Below are positions 53,905 to 63,205 of a stretch of DNA of 64,000 nucleotides, one piece after another. This DNA is from Thioclava nitratireducens (GTDB taxonomy: Bacteria; Pseudomonadota; Alphaproteobacteria; Rhodobacterales; Rhodobacteraceae). The stretch is taken from assembly GCF_001940525.2 (NCBI RefSeq), contig NZ_CP019437.1, forward strand, positions 2,144,501 to 2,208,500. The letters run 5' to 3'. The notes under the pieces were generated by a model. It was given only the letters and a program-made list of their open reading frames with translations. It was not told where the DNA came from and made no database searches. Made by a program: the position numbers and the translations under genes. Every line of letters starts with the position of its first letter. Positions within the stretch are counted from its first letter, which is position 1.

Positions 53905-56900
53905 TGGCGTGGCTCTCGGAAAGCGATCTCGAAGACGCGATGATGGAGAAGCTGGCGGGCCTGGGCTATGTCACTGCCTCCGGCGCCGAAATTTCGCCCG
54001 AAAAACGAGATCCGGAGCGTCGAAGCTTTCACGAAGCGATCCTGCGTAAGGTGTTCGAGAAAGCCGTGCGACGTTTGAACCCGGAGTTGCCGGACGGTGC
54101 GGTTCAAGAGGTCATTGCGCGCGTGCATGACGAGAAGTTCGTTGGTGATCTCATGGCAGAGAACCGACGTCTCCACGGGCTGATTACCGATGGCGTGCCG
54201 GTCACCTACGTTCACGGGGGAGAAGAGCGTCATGATCGTGCTCGTCTGGTGGACTGGGAGGATCAGGAAAACGCTTGGCACGCTTTCAACCAGGTCGACA
54301 TGGTCGGACGAAAGCCGCGCATCCCTGATGTTGTCCTTTATCTCAACGGTCTGCCGTTGATCGTAGTTGAGTTGAAAGGAACAGAAGGGGCTGACCTTGA
54401 GGCCGCCTTCAATCAGGTCGAAACCTACAAGTCGGACATTCCAAACCTGTTCCGGACATCGCTTTTCTCGGTGATTTCGGATGGTATAAATGCGCGCTAC
54501 GGCACGCTCTCTGCTGGGTTTGATCGCTTCATGCGGTGGCGCACGATTGATGGTGATACCATCATGCCAGAGAACGAGGCGCTCGCGCTCAATACCTTGA
54601 CGGATGGGTTGTTGCAGCGGCCGGTGGTGCTGGAAATGCTGCGCTGGTTCACCGTCTTCGAGGATGAGGGCAAAGGGCCGATAAAGAAGGCCGCAGGCTA
54701 TCACCAGTATCATGCCGTGCGAAAGGCGATGGCGTCGATCCTCTCTGCGCGCGGAGACGATGGAAAGGGTGGGGTCATCTGGCACACGCAAGGTTCGGGA
54801 AAGTCACTCCTGATGACCTTTCTTGCCGGGCGCGCCATGCATCTGTCCGAGCTCGAGAACCCAACCCTTCTCGTTCTGACGGATCGCAATGACCTTGATA
54901 GTCAGCTTTTCGCGACGTTCGGTCGTTGCCGCGATCTGCTCGGCGAGGATCCAGTTCAGGCCGACAGCATCGACGATCTGAAAGATCTTCTGAACCGCGA
55001 GGTCGGCGGGATCGTCTTTTCGACGATTCAGAAGTTCCGTCCTGAGCGTGGAAAGGAATTCCCTGAGCTGACCGACCGTTCGAACGTCATCGTTATGGTC
55101 GATGAGGCGCATCGCACGCAATACGGGTTCGAAGCCAAGATCGATCGCAAGACAGGCGAGATGCGTCATGGTTTGGCTCATCACCTGCGGTCTGCCTTGC
55201 CGAACGCGGTCTACGTTGCTTTCACGGGCACACCCGTCGAGTTGGTTGGTGCTAATACGCGGTCCGTCTTTGGCGACTACATTGATATCTATGACATCGC
55301 ACAGGCAGTTGCGGATGGCGCGACAGTCCCGATTTTCTATGAAGGTCGCGTTGCGCGCGTCGAAATAGCGGATGAATTTCGCGAAAGCCTTGACGAGGAG
55401 TTCGACGAGGCGACCGAAGGCTTGGCCGAGACCGAGGCTGGAGAAGCCGCACGCAAGTGGTCTCAGGTTGAAAAGCTGGTCGGGGCGGGGCCGCGTCTCG
55501 ATGTGGTCGTCGCCGATATACTCGCGCATTTCGACGCTCGGCTTGAGGCCATCGACGGCAAGGCAATGATCGTCTGCATGAGCCGCAGAATTTGCGTAGA
55601 GGTTTACGAACGTATCGTCGCAGCGCGCCCCGATTGGCACAGCGAAGACGACGAAACCGGCGCTGTGAAGGTTGTGATGACCGGGAACGCGACCGATCCT
55701 CAGCCTTTTCAACCGCATATCCGCAGTAAATCGAAACTCGAAGCCCTGCGCAAACGCTACAAGGATACCCAGGATCCGCTAAAGCTCGTGATTGTGCGCG
55801 ACATGTGGCTGACCGGCTTTGACGCGCCCTGCATGCATACGCTCTACGTCGACAAGCCGATGAAGGGACACGGGTTGATGCAGGCCATCGCACGGGTAAA
55901 CCGTGTGTTTGCAGGCAAGCCCGCCGGGCTCGTCGTCGACTATATCGGTTTGGCTGCCGACCTGAAGAAAGCCTTGGCCCATTACTCGCAGGGAGACCAG
56001 GCGCAAACGGGTATCGACGAACGCGAGGCTGTCGCGGCTTTCATGAGCGCGTTGGATGTCGCGCGCGCGCTCTTTCATGGTTTCGATTACGCGGGCGTGC
56101 TCGGCGGTTCGGCAAGTGAGCGGCTCAGTATCCTGCCAGCGGCGACCGATCATATTTTGCGCCACGCACGCGAAGAGGCCGATGAAGGGACCAAGGAGTT
56201 CGGCAAGCGCTATTTCGACGCCGTTGCAGCGCTCGCCAAAGCCTTCAAGCTCGCCTCGGGGGCCCCTGAGGCAAAGTCCCACGCGGAAGAGGTGGCATTC
56301 TTCCTCGCTGTGCGCGCGGCGCTTCAGAAATTCGATGTCACCGGTGGCTCGAGCGGCCGCGGCTCGTCGGATTTCGCGATAGAACAGCTCCTCAACCGCG
56401 CAGTTGCTTCGACCGAAGTCGTCGACATTCTCGAAGCTTGCGGTTTTGACCGTCCCGATATCAGCGTTCTTTCCGAAGCGTTCCTGGCCGAAATCCAAGG
56501 GATGAAGCACAAAAACCTTGCCGTCGAGGCGTTGAAGAAGCTTCTGAATGGAGAAATCGCGGCGCGGACCCGTGGTAATGTCGTGCAGAACCAGAAGTTC
56601 TCGGAGCGGCTGACCGATGCGATTGCGCGCTATCATAACCGCAGCGTCGATGCCTTGCAGGTCATCCAGGAACTCATCGGTTTGGCGCATGAGCTCAAGG
56701 CGCAACCGAATGATGATCTGTCGGAGGCCGAGCGCAGCTTCTACGACGCACTCGCTCAGAATGAGAGTGCAGTCGAAGTTTTGAAGAACGAGCAGCTGAA
56801 GGTCATCGCTGCCGAGTTGGTTCGGTCCGTGCGCGAAAATTCTGGCGTCGACTGGTGGCAACGGGAAGATGTGCGCGCCAAGATGCGGGTGTCTGTGAAG

Positions 56901-56996
56901 CGCATTCTTCGCAAATACGGGTATCCGCCTGACTTGCAGGCCGAGGCCGTCCAATTGGTCCTGAAGCAAGCCGAAGCGTTGGCGCAGAACACTTAG
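53904..56996 (+). CDS. hsdR: type I restriction enzyme endonuclease/translocase subunit HsdR
   Basis: 1030 residues, full length. The N-terminal nuclease has D142, then E156-L-K158 in [20 protein letters not shown]. The helicase motor has Walker A QGSGKS (296-301), DEAH (400-403), FTGTPVE and the later [12 protein letters not shown] and QAIARVNR motifs. A C-terminal helical domain binds HsdM. It translocates unmethylated DNA and cuts it far from the site. It is the last gene of the five-gene operon. Its ATG overlaps the DUF4268 stop. Confidence 0.96.
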   Translation: MAWLSESDLEDAMMEKLAGLGYVTASGAEISPEKRDPERRSFHEAILRKVFEKAVRRLNPELPDGAVQEVIARVHDEKFVGDLMAENRRLHGLITDGVPVTYVHGGEERHDRARLVDWEDQENAWHAFNQVDMVGRKPRIPDVVLYLNGLPLIVVELKGTEGADLEAAFNQVETYKSDIPNLFRTSLFSVISDGINARYGTLSAGFDRFMRWRTIDGDTIMPENEALALNTLTDGLLQRPVVLEMLRWFTVFEDEGKGPIKKAAGYHQYHAVRKAMASILSARGDDGKGGVIWHTQGSGKSLLMTFLAGRAMHLSELENPTLLVLTDRNDLDSQLFATFGRCRDLLGEDPVQADSIDDLKDLLNREVGGIVFSTIQKFRPERGKEFPELTDRSNVIVMVDEAHRTQYGFEAKIDRKTGEMRHGLAHHLRSALPNAVYVAFTGTPVELVGANTRSVFGDYIDIYDIAQAVADGATVPIFYEGRVARVEIADEFRESLDEEFDEATEGLAETEAGEAARKWSQVEKLVGAGPRLDVVVADILAHFDARLEAIDGKAMIVCMSRRICVEVYERIVAARPDWHSEDDETGAVKVVMTGNATDPQPFQPHIRSKSKLEALRKRYKDTQDPLKLVIVRDMWLTGFDAPCMHTLYVDKPMKGHGLMQAIARVNRVFAGKPAGLVVDYIGLAADLKKALAHYSQGDQAQTGIDEREAVAAFMSALDVARALFHGFDYAGVLGGSASERLSILPAATDHILRHAREEADEGTKEFGKRYFDAVAALAKAFKLASGAPEAKSHAEEVAFFLAVRAALQKFDVTGGSSGRGSSDFAIEQLLNRAVASTEVVDILEACGFDRPDISVLSEAFLAEIQGMKHKNLAVEALKKLLNGEIAARTRGNVVQNQKFSERLTDAIARYHNRSVDALQVIQELIGLAHELKAQPNDDLSEAERSFYDALAQNESAVEVLKNEQLKVIAAELVRSVRENSGVDWWQREDVRAKMRVSVKRILRKYGYPPDLQAEAVQLVLKQAEALAQNT

Positions 56997-57147
56997 CGAG
57001 TTGTTTTGCGTCTGCTCTCGAACAGCATTTCGATTGGGGATTGCCTGTTGATTCAACAGCCTCGACCGAGCAAATAGCTAAGGCGCGTTTTTCGGCGGCG
57101 CCATGAAAGGGTCTATCTCCTTCCTGTTTGAACATCGGGAGAGAAAG

Positions 57148-57531
57148 ATGCTGACGATCGAGCAAGTCGCCCGTCACTACGGATTGTCAAATTCCACGGT
57201 AGCCCGCCGTATCAAATCCGGTGACCTTCATGCGAGCCGGGTCAATCGTTCGCTTCGTTTGACCTGGGAGGACGTCTGGGCCTGCGAACGCGGCCCCATC
57301 CCTAAAGGCGAGTCGCGAGAACGCTATCGAACCCCCTTGAAGACAAAACCTGAGCTGGCACACGCGTGCGGTTTTGGAGTCCGCACGATTGAACGCTGGA
57401 TTGAGGACGGTCTTCCAACGCGTTGTGTGTTTGGATCCGTCCGAATAAATCCGCACGACGCAAAGGAATGGCTCGCTCATCGGCATGGCTTCGAGTTCGA
57501 ATGGGATTGCGACGATGAACTCGAAGCATGA
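57148..57531 (+). CDS. tandem helix-turn-helix protein, excisionase-like
   Basis: 127 residues from ATG at 57148, behind GGGAGAG. The first HTH is MLTIEQVARHYGLSNSTVARRIKSG (helix_turn_helix 17 / excisionase type) and a second similar one is KPELAHACGFGVRTIERWIEDG. The acidic C-terminus reads DCDDELEA. Such proteins act as recombination directionality factors or island repressors. It sits between the R-M operon and the integrase end. Function inferred. Confidence 0.7.
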   Translation: MLTIEQVARHYGLSNSTVARRIKSGDLHASRVNRSLRLTWEDVWACERGPIPKGESRERYRTPLKTKPELAHACGFGVRTIERWIEDGLPTRCVFGSVRINPHDAKEWLAHRHGFEFEWDCDDELEA

Positions 57532-58025
57532 GGAAGCTTCGCACAAAGCACTTCGTCAAATCTCGACAGCAGATAGCAACGCGCGACCTTCGCACAGACA
57601 CCTCCAAACATTTATCGGGGTTATGTTCGAGAGCGTATCTGCGAAAGCTCGTCAAATGACGCCAAAAGGTGCGAAATCCCGACAGCCATAGGCGTCATGA
57701 TGCAGATATCTTATGATCGCTGTCGGCCCAAACCGGCCATTGATCCCAAGGCGCACCGCTGCGGCGCAGCGTCACCGAACCGGTCATCTGCCCCTTGCGC
57801 AGCAAACTGGTTCCGGCGGAGGTCAGCTGAGCGGACGCCGCTGCCGTTCGCCTCTGCCGCCTTGATGCTCGCTACGTGCGCATTTCCGCGTTTGGGCGCG
57901 TTCGCGAACAATCCCGTCACACCATCCGACGTCGTGGAACTCCGCTGCACGACTGCCTCAAAGTTGACATCGTGCAACAAGAACGGCACCGTCGAAAGTT
58001 GAAATGGGCCGACGAGGAGCCATGC
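57532..58025. other. 494 bases without a clear gene
   Basis: A 58-codon frame (57515-57691) overlaps the HTH gene but has no ribosome-binding site or known family. The rest (57700-58000) looks like degraded DNA with frames rich in Arg, Cys and Ala. A TTGACA at about 57963 may be part of a promoter for the GNAT gene. Nothing else is seen. Confidence 0.45.
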
Positions 58026-58550
58026 ATGTCGGATGTTTCGGTTCGGATGGCAGAAGATCCTGGTGATTTCGAAGTTGCCCAGAAGTTGTGCCGGGAATGG
58101 CTGGATTGGCATTGGCGCCACTACCCGAGCGATTGGCCGCGCGGGGCCGACAACCCGATGGACCCCATGAAATTCGAGGCGATTGTGCAGAGATTGCCAA
58201 CGCTCCATGAGCGGCCCGGTGGCGGCATCATCATCGGGTCGGTGGATGGGCAAGCCGTTGGGTGCGTGATGTATCGTGAAGCGGCAAAGGAAGCAGGCCT
58301 CGCAGAGTTCAATCGAATGTTCGTGAGCGAGAGCGGCCGGGGCCACGGACTTGGGCAGAAGATGCTGGAGCACATGTTTGAGCAGCTAATAGCAGACGGC
58401 TACCGCAAGGTATTTTTTTCCTCTGCAAATTGGCTGACTCACGCGAGAGCGATGTATGAAGCGGCCGGCTTCTCGGATATTCCGCATCCCACGGGTTTTC
58501 CGGACAAATGGCGAAACCATGTCTACTTCATGGAGCGCACCCTCATTTAG
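58026..58550 (+). CDS. GNAT-family N-acetyltransferase
   Basis: 174 residues from ATG at 58026, with GAGGAG six bases upstream. The acetyl-CoA-binding motif A reads RMFVSESGRGHGLGQKMLEHMFE, after strands GSVDGQAVGCVMY. The end is AMYEAAGFSDIPHPTGFPDKWRNHVYFMERTL. It transfers an acetyl group to an unknown amine. It is likely island cargo. Confidence 0.87.
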   Translation: MSDVSVRMAEDPGDFEVAQKLCREWLDWHWRHYPSDWPRGADNPMDPMKFEAIVQRLPTLHERPGGGIIIGSVDGQAVGCVMYREAAKEAGLAEFNRMFVSESGRGHGLGQKMLEHMFEQLIADGYRKVFFSSANWLTHARAMYEAAGFSDIPHPTGFPDKWRNHVYFMERTLI

Positions 58551-58974
58551 CAGCTGCAGACCGGTCATTCGACGCTGACCAGTCATCTGTGCGTTTCATC
58601 CGGATGGCCGCAAGATCCGCATGCGGCGCCGCAGCGGCCAGGGCCAGCCTACATGGCGGGCAACTTGGCATTCGCGGCCCTAAGCTGCCGTTCGAGCCAA
58701 GCACCGCGAATGGCCACATTTGGCTCCACAGGGATCGAGGACTGTCGTCGGCTCGCTTCACGCGCTGGGATCTTTCGCAAGCTCGAAACCGCGCAAGCGC
58801 TGAATTGCGACGCACTCAGTCATACAGTGAAGTATTGCAAAATTAGTCTTCGGGTCGAAACACCGGTTCGCTGCACGGGAGTTTTCGGCGTTTTAACCGA
58901 TTATTTACACTTAACTAACTACAGTGATTACGATTTCAGCTGAGTAGAGGACGGCATGAAATACCCACCCCAAG
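58551..58974. other. 424 bases without a clear gene
   Basis: The first part (58551-58830) looks like decayed coding DNA, with no frame having a recognisable product. The last 150 bases before the IS are A+T-rich. The C-terminal part of the integrase, which should lie here if the IS had simply inserted, is not found. Confidence 0.5.
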
Positions 58975-58987
58975 TGACCTGCCCCCC
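58975..58987. repeat. IS left terminal inverted repeat
   Basis: TGACCTGCCCCCC, matched exactly by the reverse complement of 60215-60227. Partial pairing continues a few bases inward. Confidence 0.88.
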
Positions 58988-59000
58988 TTGGGGCCCTCGT

Positions 59001-59909
59001 TCATAACGAGAGTCTGCAGGTTTGAGATTGGTAGTCGGATCGGTTGTTGTGGGCAAGCGCGCCGGGCGCGGAGCCCTCAAATTGCTCAAGCGTCCGGCGC
59101 GCTTCGAGCGGCGTCTGGTTTCCCAGAGACGAGTGCGGTCTGACGGCGTTGTAGTCGTAGCGCCAGAGCGCCAACTTGCGCCGGGCATCGTCCAGTGTGT
59201 CGAAGATCTCCTCGTTTAATAATTCGTCGCGCAGGCTTCCGTTGAAGGACTCGATGAACGCGTTCTGCTGCGGCTTGCCGGGGTCGATGTAGTGCCAGGG
59301 AATGGCGTTCTGGTCGGCCCATCTCAGGATGGCCCGGCTGGTGAACTCCGTCCCGTTGTCGCTGACAATGCAAGCAGGCTTTCCGTAGATCCGCACCAGC
59401 GCATCGAGTTCACGGGCAACACGCTTGCCCGATATACTGGTATCGGCGACCAGGCACAGGTTCTCTCTGCAACAATCGTCGATCACGGCCAAAATACGGA
59501 ACTTGCGCGAGGCGCCGAAGCTGTCCGCCAGGAAGTCGAGCGACCAGCGCGCATTGGGATGCGCCGCCGCAGGCATCGGCGTGCGTGACCCGCGAGCCCG
59601 CTTGCGTCCACGCCGTCGCTTCACCGATAGCCCTTCCTCGCGATAGAGCCGATACAGCTTCTTGTGGTTCATGGTCATGCCCTTGCGCTCAAGCAGGATG
59701 CCGATCCGGCGATAGCCAAACCGGCGCCGCTTCCCGGCGATCTCCTTCATCTCCTCGCGGATCTCGGGGCAGTCCGGCGGGCGTGTGCGCCGGACCGTCT
59801 TGGGGTCGACACCGACAAGCTGGCAGGCCCGACGCTGCGAGATGTCATGATCCCGCATCGCCCTGAGCGCCGCCTCTCGCCGCCTGGTCAATGTCGTCAG
59901 TTCTTTCCC
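59001..59909 (-). CDS. IS3-family transposase OrfB (catalytic part, made by -1 frameshift)
   Basis: About 302 residues in the OrfB frame. It contains the DDE integrase core: Asp in [11 protein letters not shown], Asp in IVSDNGTEF and Glu in [15 protein letters not shown]. It begins in the -1 frame at GGG AAA G (59903-59909) and is expected as an OrfAB fusion. Confidence 0.88.
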   Translation of the reverse strand, partial: GKELTTLTRRREAALRAMRDHDISQRRACQLVGVDPKTVRRTRPPDCPEIREEMKEIAGKRRRFGYRRIGILLERKGMTMNHKKLYRLYREEGLSVKRRRGRKRARGSRTPMPAAAHPNARWSLDFLADSFGASRKFRILAVIDDCCRENLCLVADTSISGKRVARELDALVRIYGKPACIVSDNGTEFTSRAILRWADQNAIPWHYIDPGKPQQNAFIESFNGSLRDELLNEEIFDTLDDARRKLALWRYDYNAVRPHSSLGNQTPLEARRTLEQFEGSAPGALAHNNRSDYQSQTCRLSL

Positions 59910-60160
59910 AGCAGATCCTTCAGAACCACGTTGTCGAGCATGGTGTCGGCCAACAGACGTTTGAGCTTGGCGTTTTCGTCTTCGAGCGCCTTCAGCCTGG
60001 CTGCCTCGGAGAGCTCCATGCCACCATACTTGGCCTTGAACTTGTAAAAGGTCGCCGGGCTGAGGCCATGCCTGCGGCACACATCAGCTGTCGGCATGCC
60101 TGCCTCCTGCTCCTTGATCATCCCAATAATCTGCGCCTCGGTGAAACGGCTTTTTCGCAT
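59897..60160 (-). CDS. IS3-family transposase OrfA
   Basis: 87 residues. The helix-turn-helix reads [20 protein letters not shown] with [22 protein letters not shown] after it, then a leucine-zipper-like tail ([20 protein letters not shown]). The slippery heptamer GGGAAAG lies just before its TGA, so some ribosomes move to the OrfB frame. Confidence 0.9.
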   Translation of the reverse strand: MRKSRFTEAQIIGMIKEQEAGMPTADVCRRHGLSPATFYKFKAKYGGMELSEAARLKALEDENAKLKRLLADTMLDNVVLKDLLGKN

Positions 60161-60214
60161 TCGTCTGCTCCTTCAGAGTTGGCGCAGACTCTACACTACG
60201 TTGAGGGATCCCGC

Positions 60215-60227
60215 GGGGGGCAGGTCA
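60215..60227. repeat. IS right terminal inverted repeat
   Basis: GGGGGGCAGGTCA, the reverse complement of the left end at 58975-58987. It marks the junction with the cut integrase gene. Confidence 0.88.
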
Positions 60228-61032
60228 TGTCTCGGATCAATAGTTGACCGTTTTCGTGTTCATAGTCGCACCATCGCATGCGCGTAGTTTCGCTCAGGCG
60301 TCTGCAGCCGATAATCTGAAAGAGAATGATCAGATGCATGGGAACGCATCGGCTATCAGCGCGGTTGCGTTCGAAAAAGAACTTCATGAGCTTGTCGAGC
60401 TCGTCAAGAGACGGTCGCCGCTCGCGCTTTCCTGAACGCGAAACTATCCCCAAAAATTTCAAAGTTTCGCGTGCTTCATAGAAGGCTTCATAAGGAAGCT
60501 TCTCGCCCAGGATGGTGCCCCCGTGTTGCAGAAGTGGTCCCATGTGAGAGAGAATGTTTGCAACCGTTTGTGGCTTGCGAGGTTTCTCGATGAAGTCTTC
60601 TGTCGAAGCTGCATCGATGTCGATCGGTTCAGGACGAACGCCGTTGAAAAGATCCTCTCCAAATTTGATGAAGTCTGCTGTCGTCAGAAAGCGCCAGTCC
60701 TTTTTTGCAATCGGAAACCGCTTCAGCATCTTCAAATATTGAAGCTTGGTCTTCTGCGGCTCTTCTCTATGCGCTTTCAGATAGGCTTCAATGACCGCGA
60801 TCCCTGTCGTATCAGCGCGGGCATTCCGGGCGTTTCGCGCAGACACAAACGCGTCCAGGCTGCTGTAGCTTTCGATCTCCGCCTCCATGCGCTGCATCCA
60901 GGCCTTGGCGCTCGTCTTCTTCCCAAAGGTTTTTGCGATATCGACGACGACCTTCCCGCCCTGTTTCTTGCGGATTTGAGCGGTATAGCGGATTCCGTCT
61001 TTCTTGCTCTTGCGTTGGGTGATCGAGCCCAT
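60228..61032 (-). pseudogene. island tyrosine integrase, C-terminal half lost at the IS junction
   Basis: From ATG at 61032, about 268 residues are island-derived. They contain the N-terminal arm-binding domain (MGSITQRKSKKDGIRYTAQIRKKQGGK), the core-binding domain and the start of the catalytic domain with the first Arg in GCRRLSETTRMRW. The frame then enters the IS. The Lys, His-x-x-Arg, His/Trp and Tyr motifs are missing, and no remnant is found beyond the IS. It lies next to attR, as usual for dusA-type integrases. Confidence 0.88.
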
Positions 61033-61188
61033 GAGATGTTCCTCGAACTAAGTTGTTATTTGAGGTTTTCGGGATGTGGCGGCGTATCGGATGCCGTCTC
61101 TCTCATGGGCTTAGCGGTGGTCCGCGCGCTTGGCGAATGAGGTCAAACCTGTAGCCGGAGATGGCCGCATGGAAATCGCAGGCGCGCG

Positions 61189-61233
61189 GTGCTACACGCA
61201 CTTCTCGAGTGCTACACGGTGTAGCACTTTTTT
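61189..61233. repeat. inverted/direct repeats, candidate integrase arm sites (right end) and hairpin
   Basis: GTGCTAC at 61189-61195 and 61209-61215, and GTAGCAC (its complement) at 61221-61227. The last two form a perfect 10-bp palindrome with a central G (61208-61228), followed by T6. The cores match the repeats near attL. It could bind integrase, or end transcription entering from the integrase side, or both. Confidence 0.55.
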
Positions 61234-61274
61234 GAAAAATCGCGCGAAACCGGACGAAATCGGAGCAAATCAGA

Positions 61275-62300
61275 ATGAAGCCCGAATCGAAAAACGCCAA
61301 TAAACAAGGGATTTTGGCGCTCGCCCGTGCCGCGCGGCTAAGCGTGGCCCCAATGATGGACTGGACCGACCGCCATTGCCGCTACTTCCACCGTCAGATC
61401 AGCCGCAATGCGCTGCTATACACCGAGATGGTGACCGCACCCGCAGTGATTCACGGCGACCGGGAGCGGCTGCTGGGGTTCGACGATGCCGAGCATCCGG
61501 TGGCGCTGCAGCTGGGTGGCTCGGATGCCAAGGAACTGGCCGAGGCGGCGCAGGTCGGTGCGGATTTCGGATACGACGAGATCAACCTCAACTGCGGCTG
61601 CCCGTCGGATCGCGTGCAGTCCGGGGCCTTCGGCGCCGTCTTGATGAAGACGCCCGATCTGGTGGCGGAGTGCTGCGCCGCGATGATCGCCGCGCAACCG
61701 GTTGAAGTCACGGTGAAATGCCGCATCGGGGTGGATGACCAAGACCCGCAGGAAGTGCTGCCGGAATTCATCGAGAAAGTCGCCGCCGCAGGCGTGACCC
61801 GGATCACGATCCATGCGCGCAAAGCGTGGCTGCAAGGCCTTTCGCCCAAGGACAACCGTGAGATCCCGCCGCTCGATTACCCGCTCGTCCACGCGATGAA
61901 GGCGGCCTATCCGCAGCTTCACCTGTCGATCAATGGCGGTATCAAAGATCTCGCCGCGGCCGAGGCGGAACTCGCGCAAGGGCTCGACGGGGTGATGGTG
62001 GGCCGCGCGGCCTATCACCAGCCGATGGAGGTGCTCGGCGCCGCCGATCAGCGCATCTGGGGGCAGGGCGAGGCGCGCGATCCGTTCGATGTGGCGCAGG
62101 CGATGATCCCCTATATCGCGCGCCATCTCGAGCGCGGCGGCAGGCTGCACCAGATCACCCGCCACATGCTGGGCCTGTTCCACGGCAAGCCCGGCGCGCG
62201 GCGCTTCCGGCAGATTCTCTCGGAAGGCGCGACCCGCGACGGTGCCGGGGTTGAACTTTTCGAGAGTGCGTTGTCAGCGGTACGTGAACGGGTTAACTGA
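61275..62300 (+). CDS. dusA: tRNA-dihydrouridine synthase DusA (5' end supplied by the island)
   Basis: 341 residues. FMN- and substrate-binding motifs [50 protein letters not shown] with the catalytic Cys (109), and INGGI and GRAAYHQP are intact. It reduces uridines in the tRNA D-loop. The first 26 residues (MKPESKNANKQGILALARAA...) come from island DNA; the chromosomal part begins at the attR core (61353). A GGAG seven bases before the ATG gives it a new ribosome-binding site. Confidence 0.94.
   Translation: MKPESKNANKQGILALARAARLSVAPMMDWTDRHCRYFHRQISRNALLYTEMVTAPAVIHGDRERLLGFDDAEHPVALQLGGSDAKELAEAAQVGADFGYDEINLNCGCPSDRVQSGAFGAVLMKTPDLVAECCAAMIAAQPVEVTVKCRIGVDDQDPQEVLPEFIEKVAAAGVTRITIHARKAWLQGLSPKDNREIPPLDYPLVHAMKAAYPQLHLSINGGIKDLAAAEAELAQGLDGVMVGRAAYHQPMEVLGAADQRIWGQGEARDPFDVAQAMIPYIARHLERGGRLHQITRHMLGLFHGKPGARRFRQILSEGATRDGAGVELFESALSAVRERVN
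61353..61366 (+). repeat. attR core
   Basis: ATGATGGACTGGAC, identical to attL at 45529-45542, in codons for MMDWT of dusA. Confidence 0.8.
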
Positions 62301-62325
62301 GCGGAACCCAAGGAGATTTCCCGAC

Positions 62326-63141
62326 ATGCCCGATTTCGCTACGCTCGCGCCGCTCGTCCTGATCCTGATGGCAGTGGGGGCGTTCGCAGGCGTTCTGGCG
62401 GGGCTTCTGGGCGTCGGCGGCGGGATCGTCCTCGTGCCCGCGTTCTTCTATCTTTTCAGCGGGTTGGGCTACGGGTCGAGCGATCTTATGCAAGTCTGCG
62501 TCGCAACCTCTCTGGCCACGATCATCGTGACCTCGATCCGCTCGGTCATGGCCCATAACCGCAAGGGCGCGGTCGACTGGGACATCCTCAAGCAATGGGT
62601 CGTCCCAATCGCCATCGGTGCGATCATCGGGGTGCTGGTGGTGCATCAACTGCGCTCTTCGACCATGCAGATCATCTTCGCGGTCATGGTGCTGCTGATC
62701 GCCTGCTACATGATGTTCGGGAAACAGAGCTGGCGGATTTCGGACGGGCTGCCGGGTGGCATCTTCCGCGCGTGGTTCGGCCCGCTGATGGGGTTCCTCT
62801 CGGTGCTTCTGGGCATCGGGGGCGGGTCGATCGGTACGCCGATGCAGACGCTGCATGGCATCCCGATCCACCGCGCGGTCGCAACCTCGGCAGGCTTCGG
62901 CGTGACCATCGCGCTGCCCTCGGCGATCGGCTTCCTGCTGACCCCGGTCCCCGACGCGCCGCCTTACTCGATCGGCGCGGTCAACATCCCCGCCTTCCTG
63001 ATCGTTATCGCGATGACCACGCTCACCGCCCCCCTGGGCGCAGCGCTGGCGCATAAGCTCGATCCCAGGAAGCTCAAGCGTGTCTTCGCGGGTTTTCTTA
63101 TGCTCGTCGCGCTGAACATGCTGCGCAAAGCGTTCCTCTAA
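62326..63141 (+). CDS. TauE/SafE-family membrane transporter
   Basis: 271 residues from ATG at 62326. AGGAG lies ten bases upstream. Eight or so membrane helices with the two family repeats are visible: GVLAGLLGVGGGIVLVPAFFYL and GFLSVLLGIGGGSIGTPMQTLHG. Family members export sulfite, sulfoacetate or other organosulfur anions. The substrate here is unknown. It lies 25 bases behind dusA. Confidence 0.9.
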   Translation: MPDFATLAPLVLILMAVGAFAGVLAGLLGVGGGIVLVPAFFYLFSGLGYGSSDLMQVCVATSLATIIVTSIRSVMAHNRKGAVDWDILKQWVVPIAIGAIIGVLVVHQLRSSTMQIIFAVMVLLIACYMMFGKQSWRISDGLPGGIFRAWFGPLMGFLSVLLGIGGGSIGTPMQTLHGIPIHRAVATSAGFGVTIALPSAIGFLLTPVPDAPPYSIGAVNIPAFLIVIAMTTLTAPLGAALAHKLDPRKLKRVFAGFLMLVALNMLRKAFL

Positions 63142-63186
63142 GTCTCTTCGGGCTTGCTGAAAATATCCCTGGGGGCGCGAATGCGC

Positions 63187-63201
63187 GGGGGCAGCGCCCC
63201 C
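63187..63201. repeat. GC-rich hairpin between convergent genes
   Basis: GGGGGC, loop AGC, GCCCCC: a 6-bp hairpin in a G/C block between the TauE/SafE and mazG stops. It belongs to the same class of Rhodobacterales intergenic repeats as the one near 13226 and may serve as a two-way terminator. Confidence 0.5.
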
Positions 63202-63205
63202 TCCG

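Larger units (their letters stand above)
58975..60227 (-). mobile_element. IS3-family insertion sequence
   Basis: 1253 bases bounded by inverted repeats starting TGACCTGCCCCCC at both ends. It encodes OrfA and OrfB on the minus strand with a -1 frameshift signal. The transposase is of the IS3 family, probably near the IS407/IS51 groups. The three to four bases next to each end differ (AAG on the left, TGT on the right), so no target duplication is seen. This suggests a deletion adjacent to the IS rather than simple insertion. Confidence 0.9.
45529..61366. mobile_element. genomic island integrated in dusA
   Basis: About 15.8 kb between two copies of ATGATGGACTGGAC. dusA is a known target of tyrosine-integrase islands and prophages. 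Integration has split the gene: the stub is at 45478-45549, and the functional copy at 61275-62300 has a new start from the island. Cargo: PrtN-like regulator, HicA-like and ankyrin genes, a small basic protein, a type I restriction-modification operon with two added genes, an HTH protein and a GNAT enzyme. The integrase is truncated by an IS3-family element, so autonomous excision is unlikely. Confidence 0.88.

Noticed and set aside
57515..57691. 58-codon ORF overlapping the end of the HTH gene
   Set aside because: No ribosome-binding site and no family; the frame may be chance. Mentioned only in the description of the gap.
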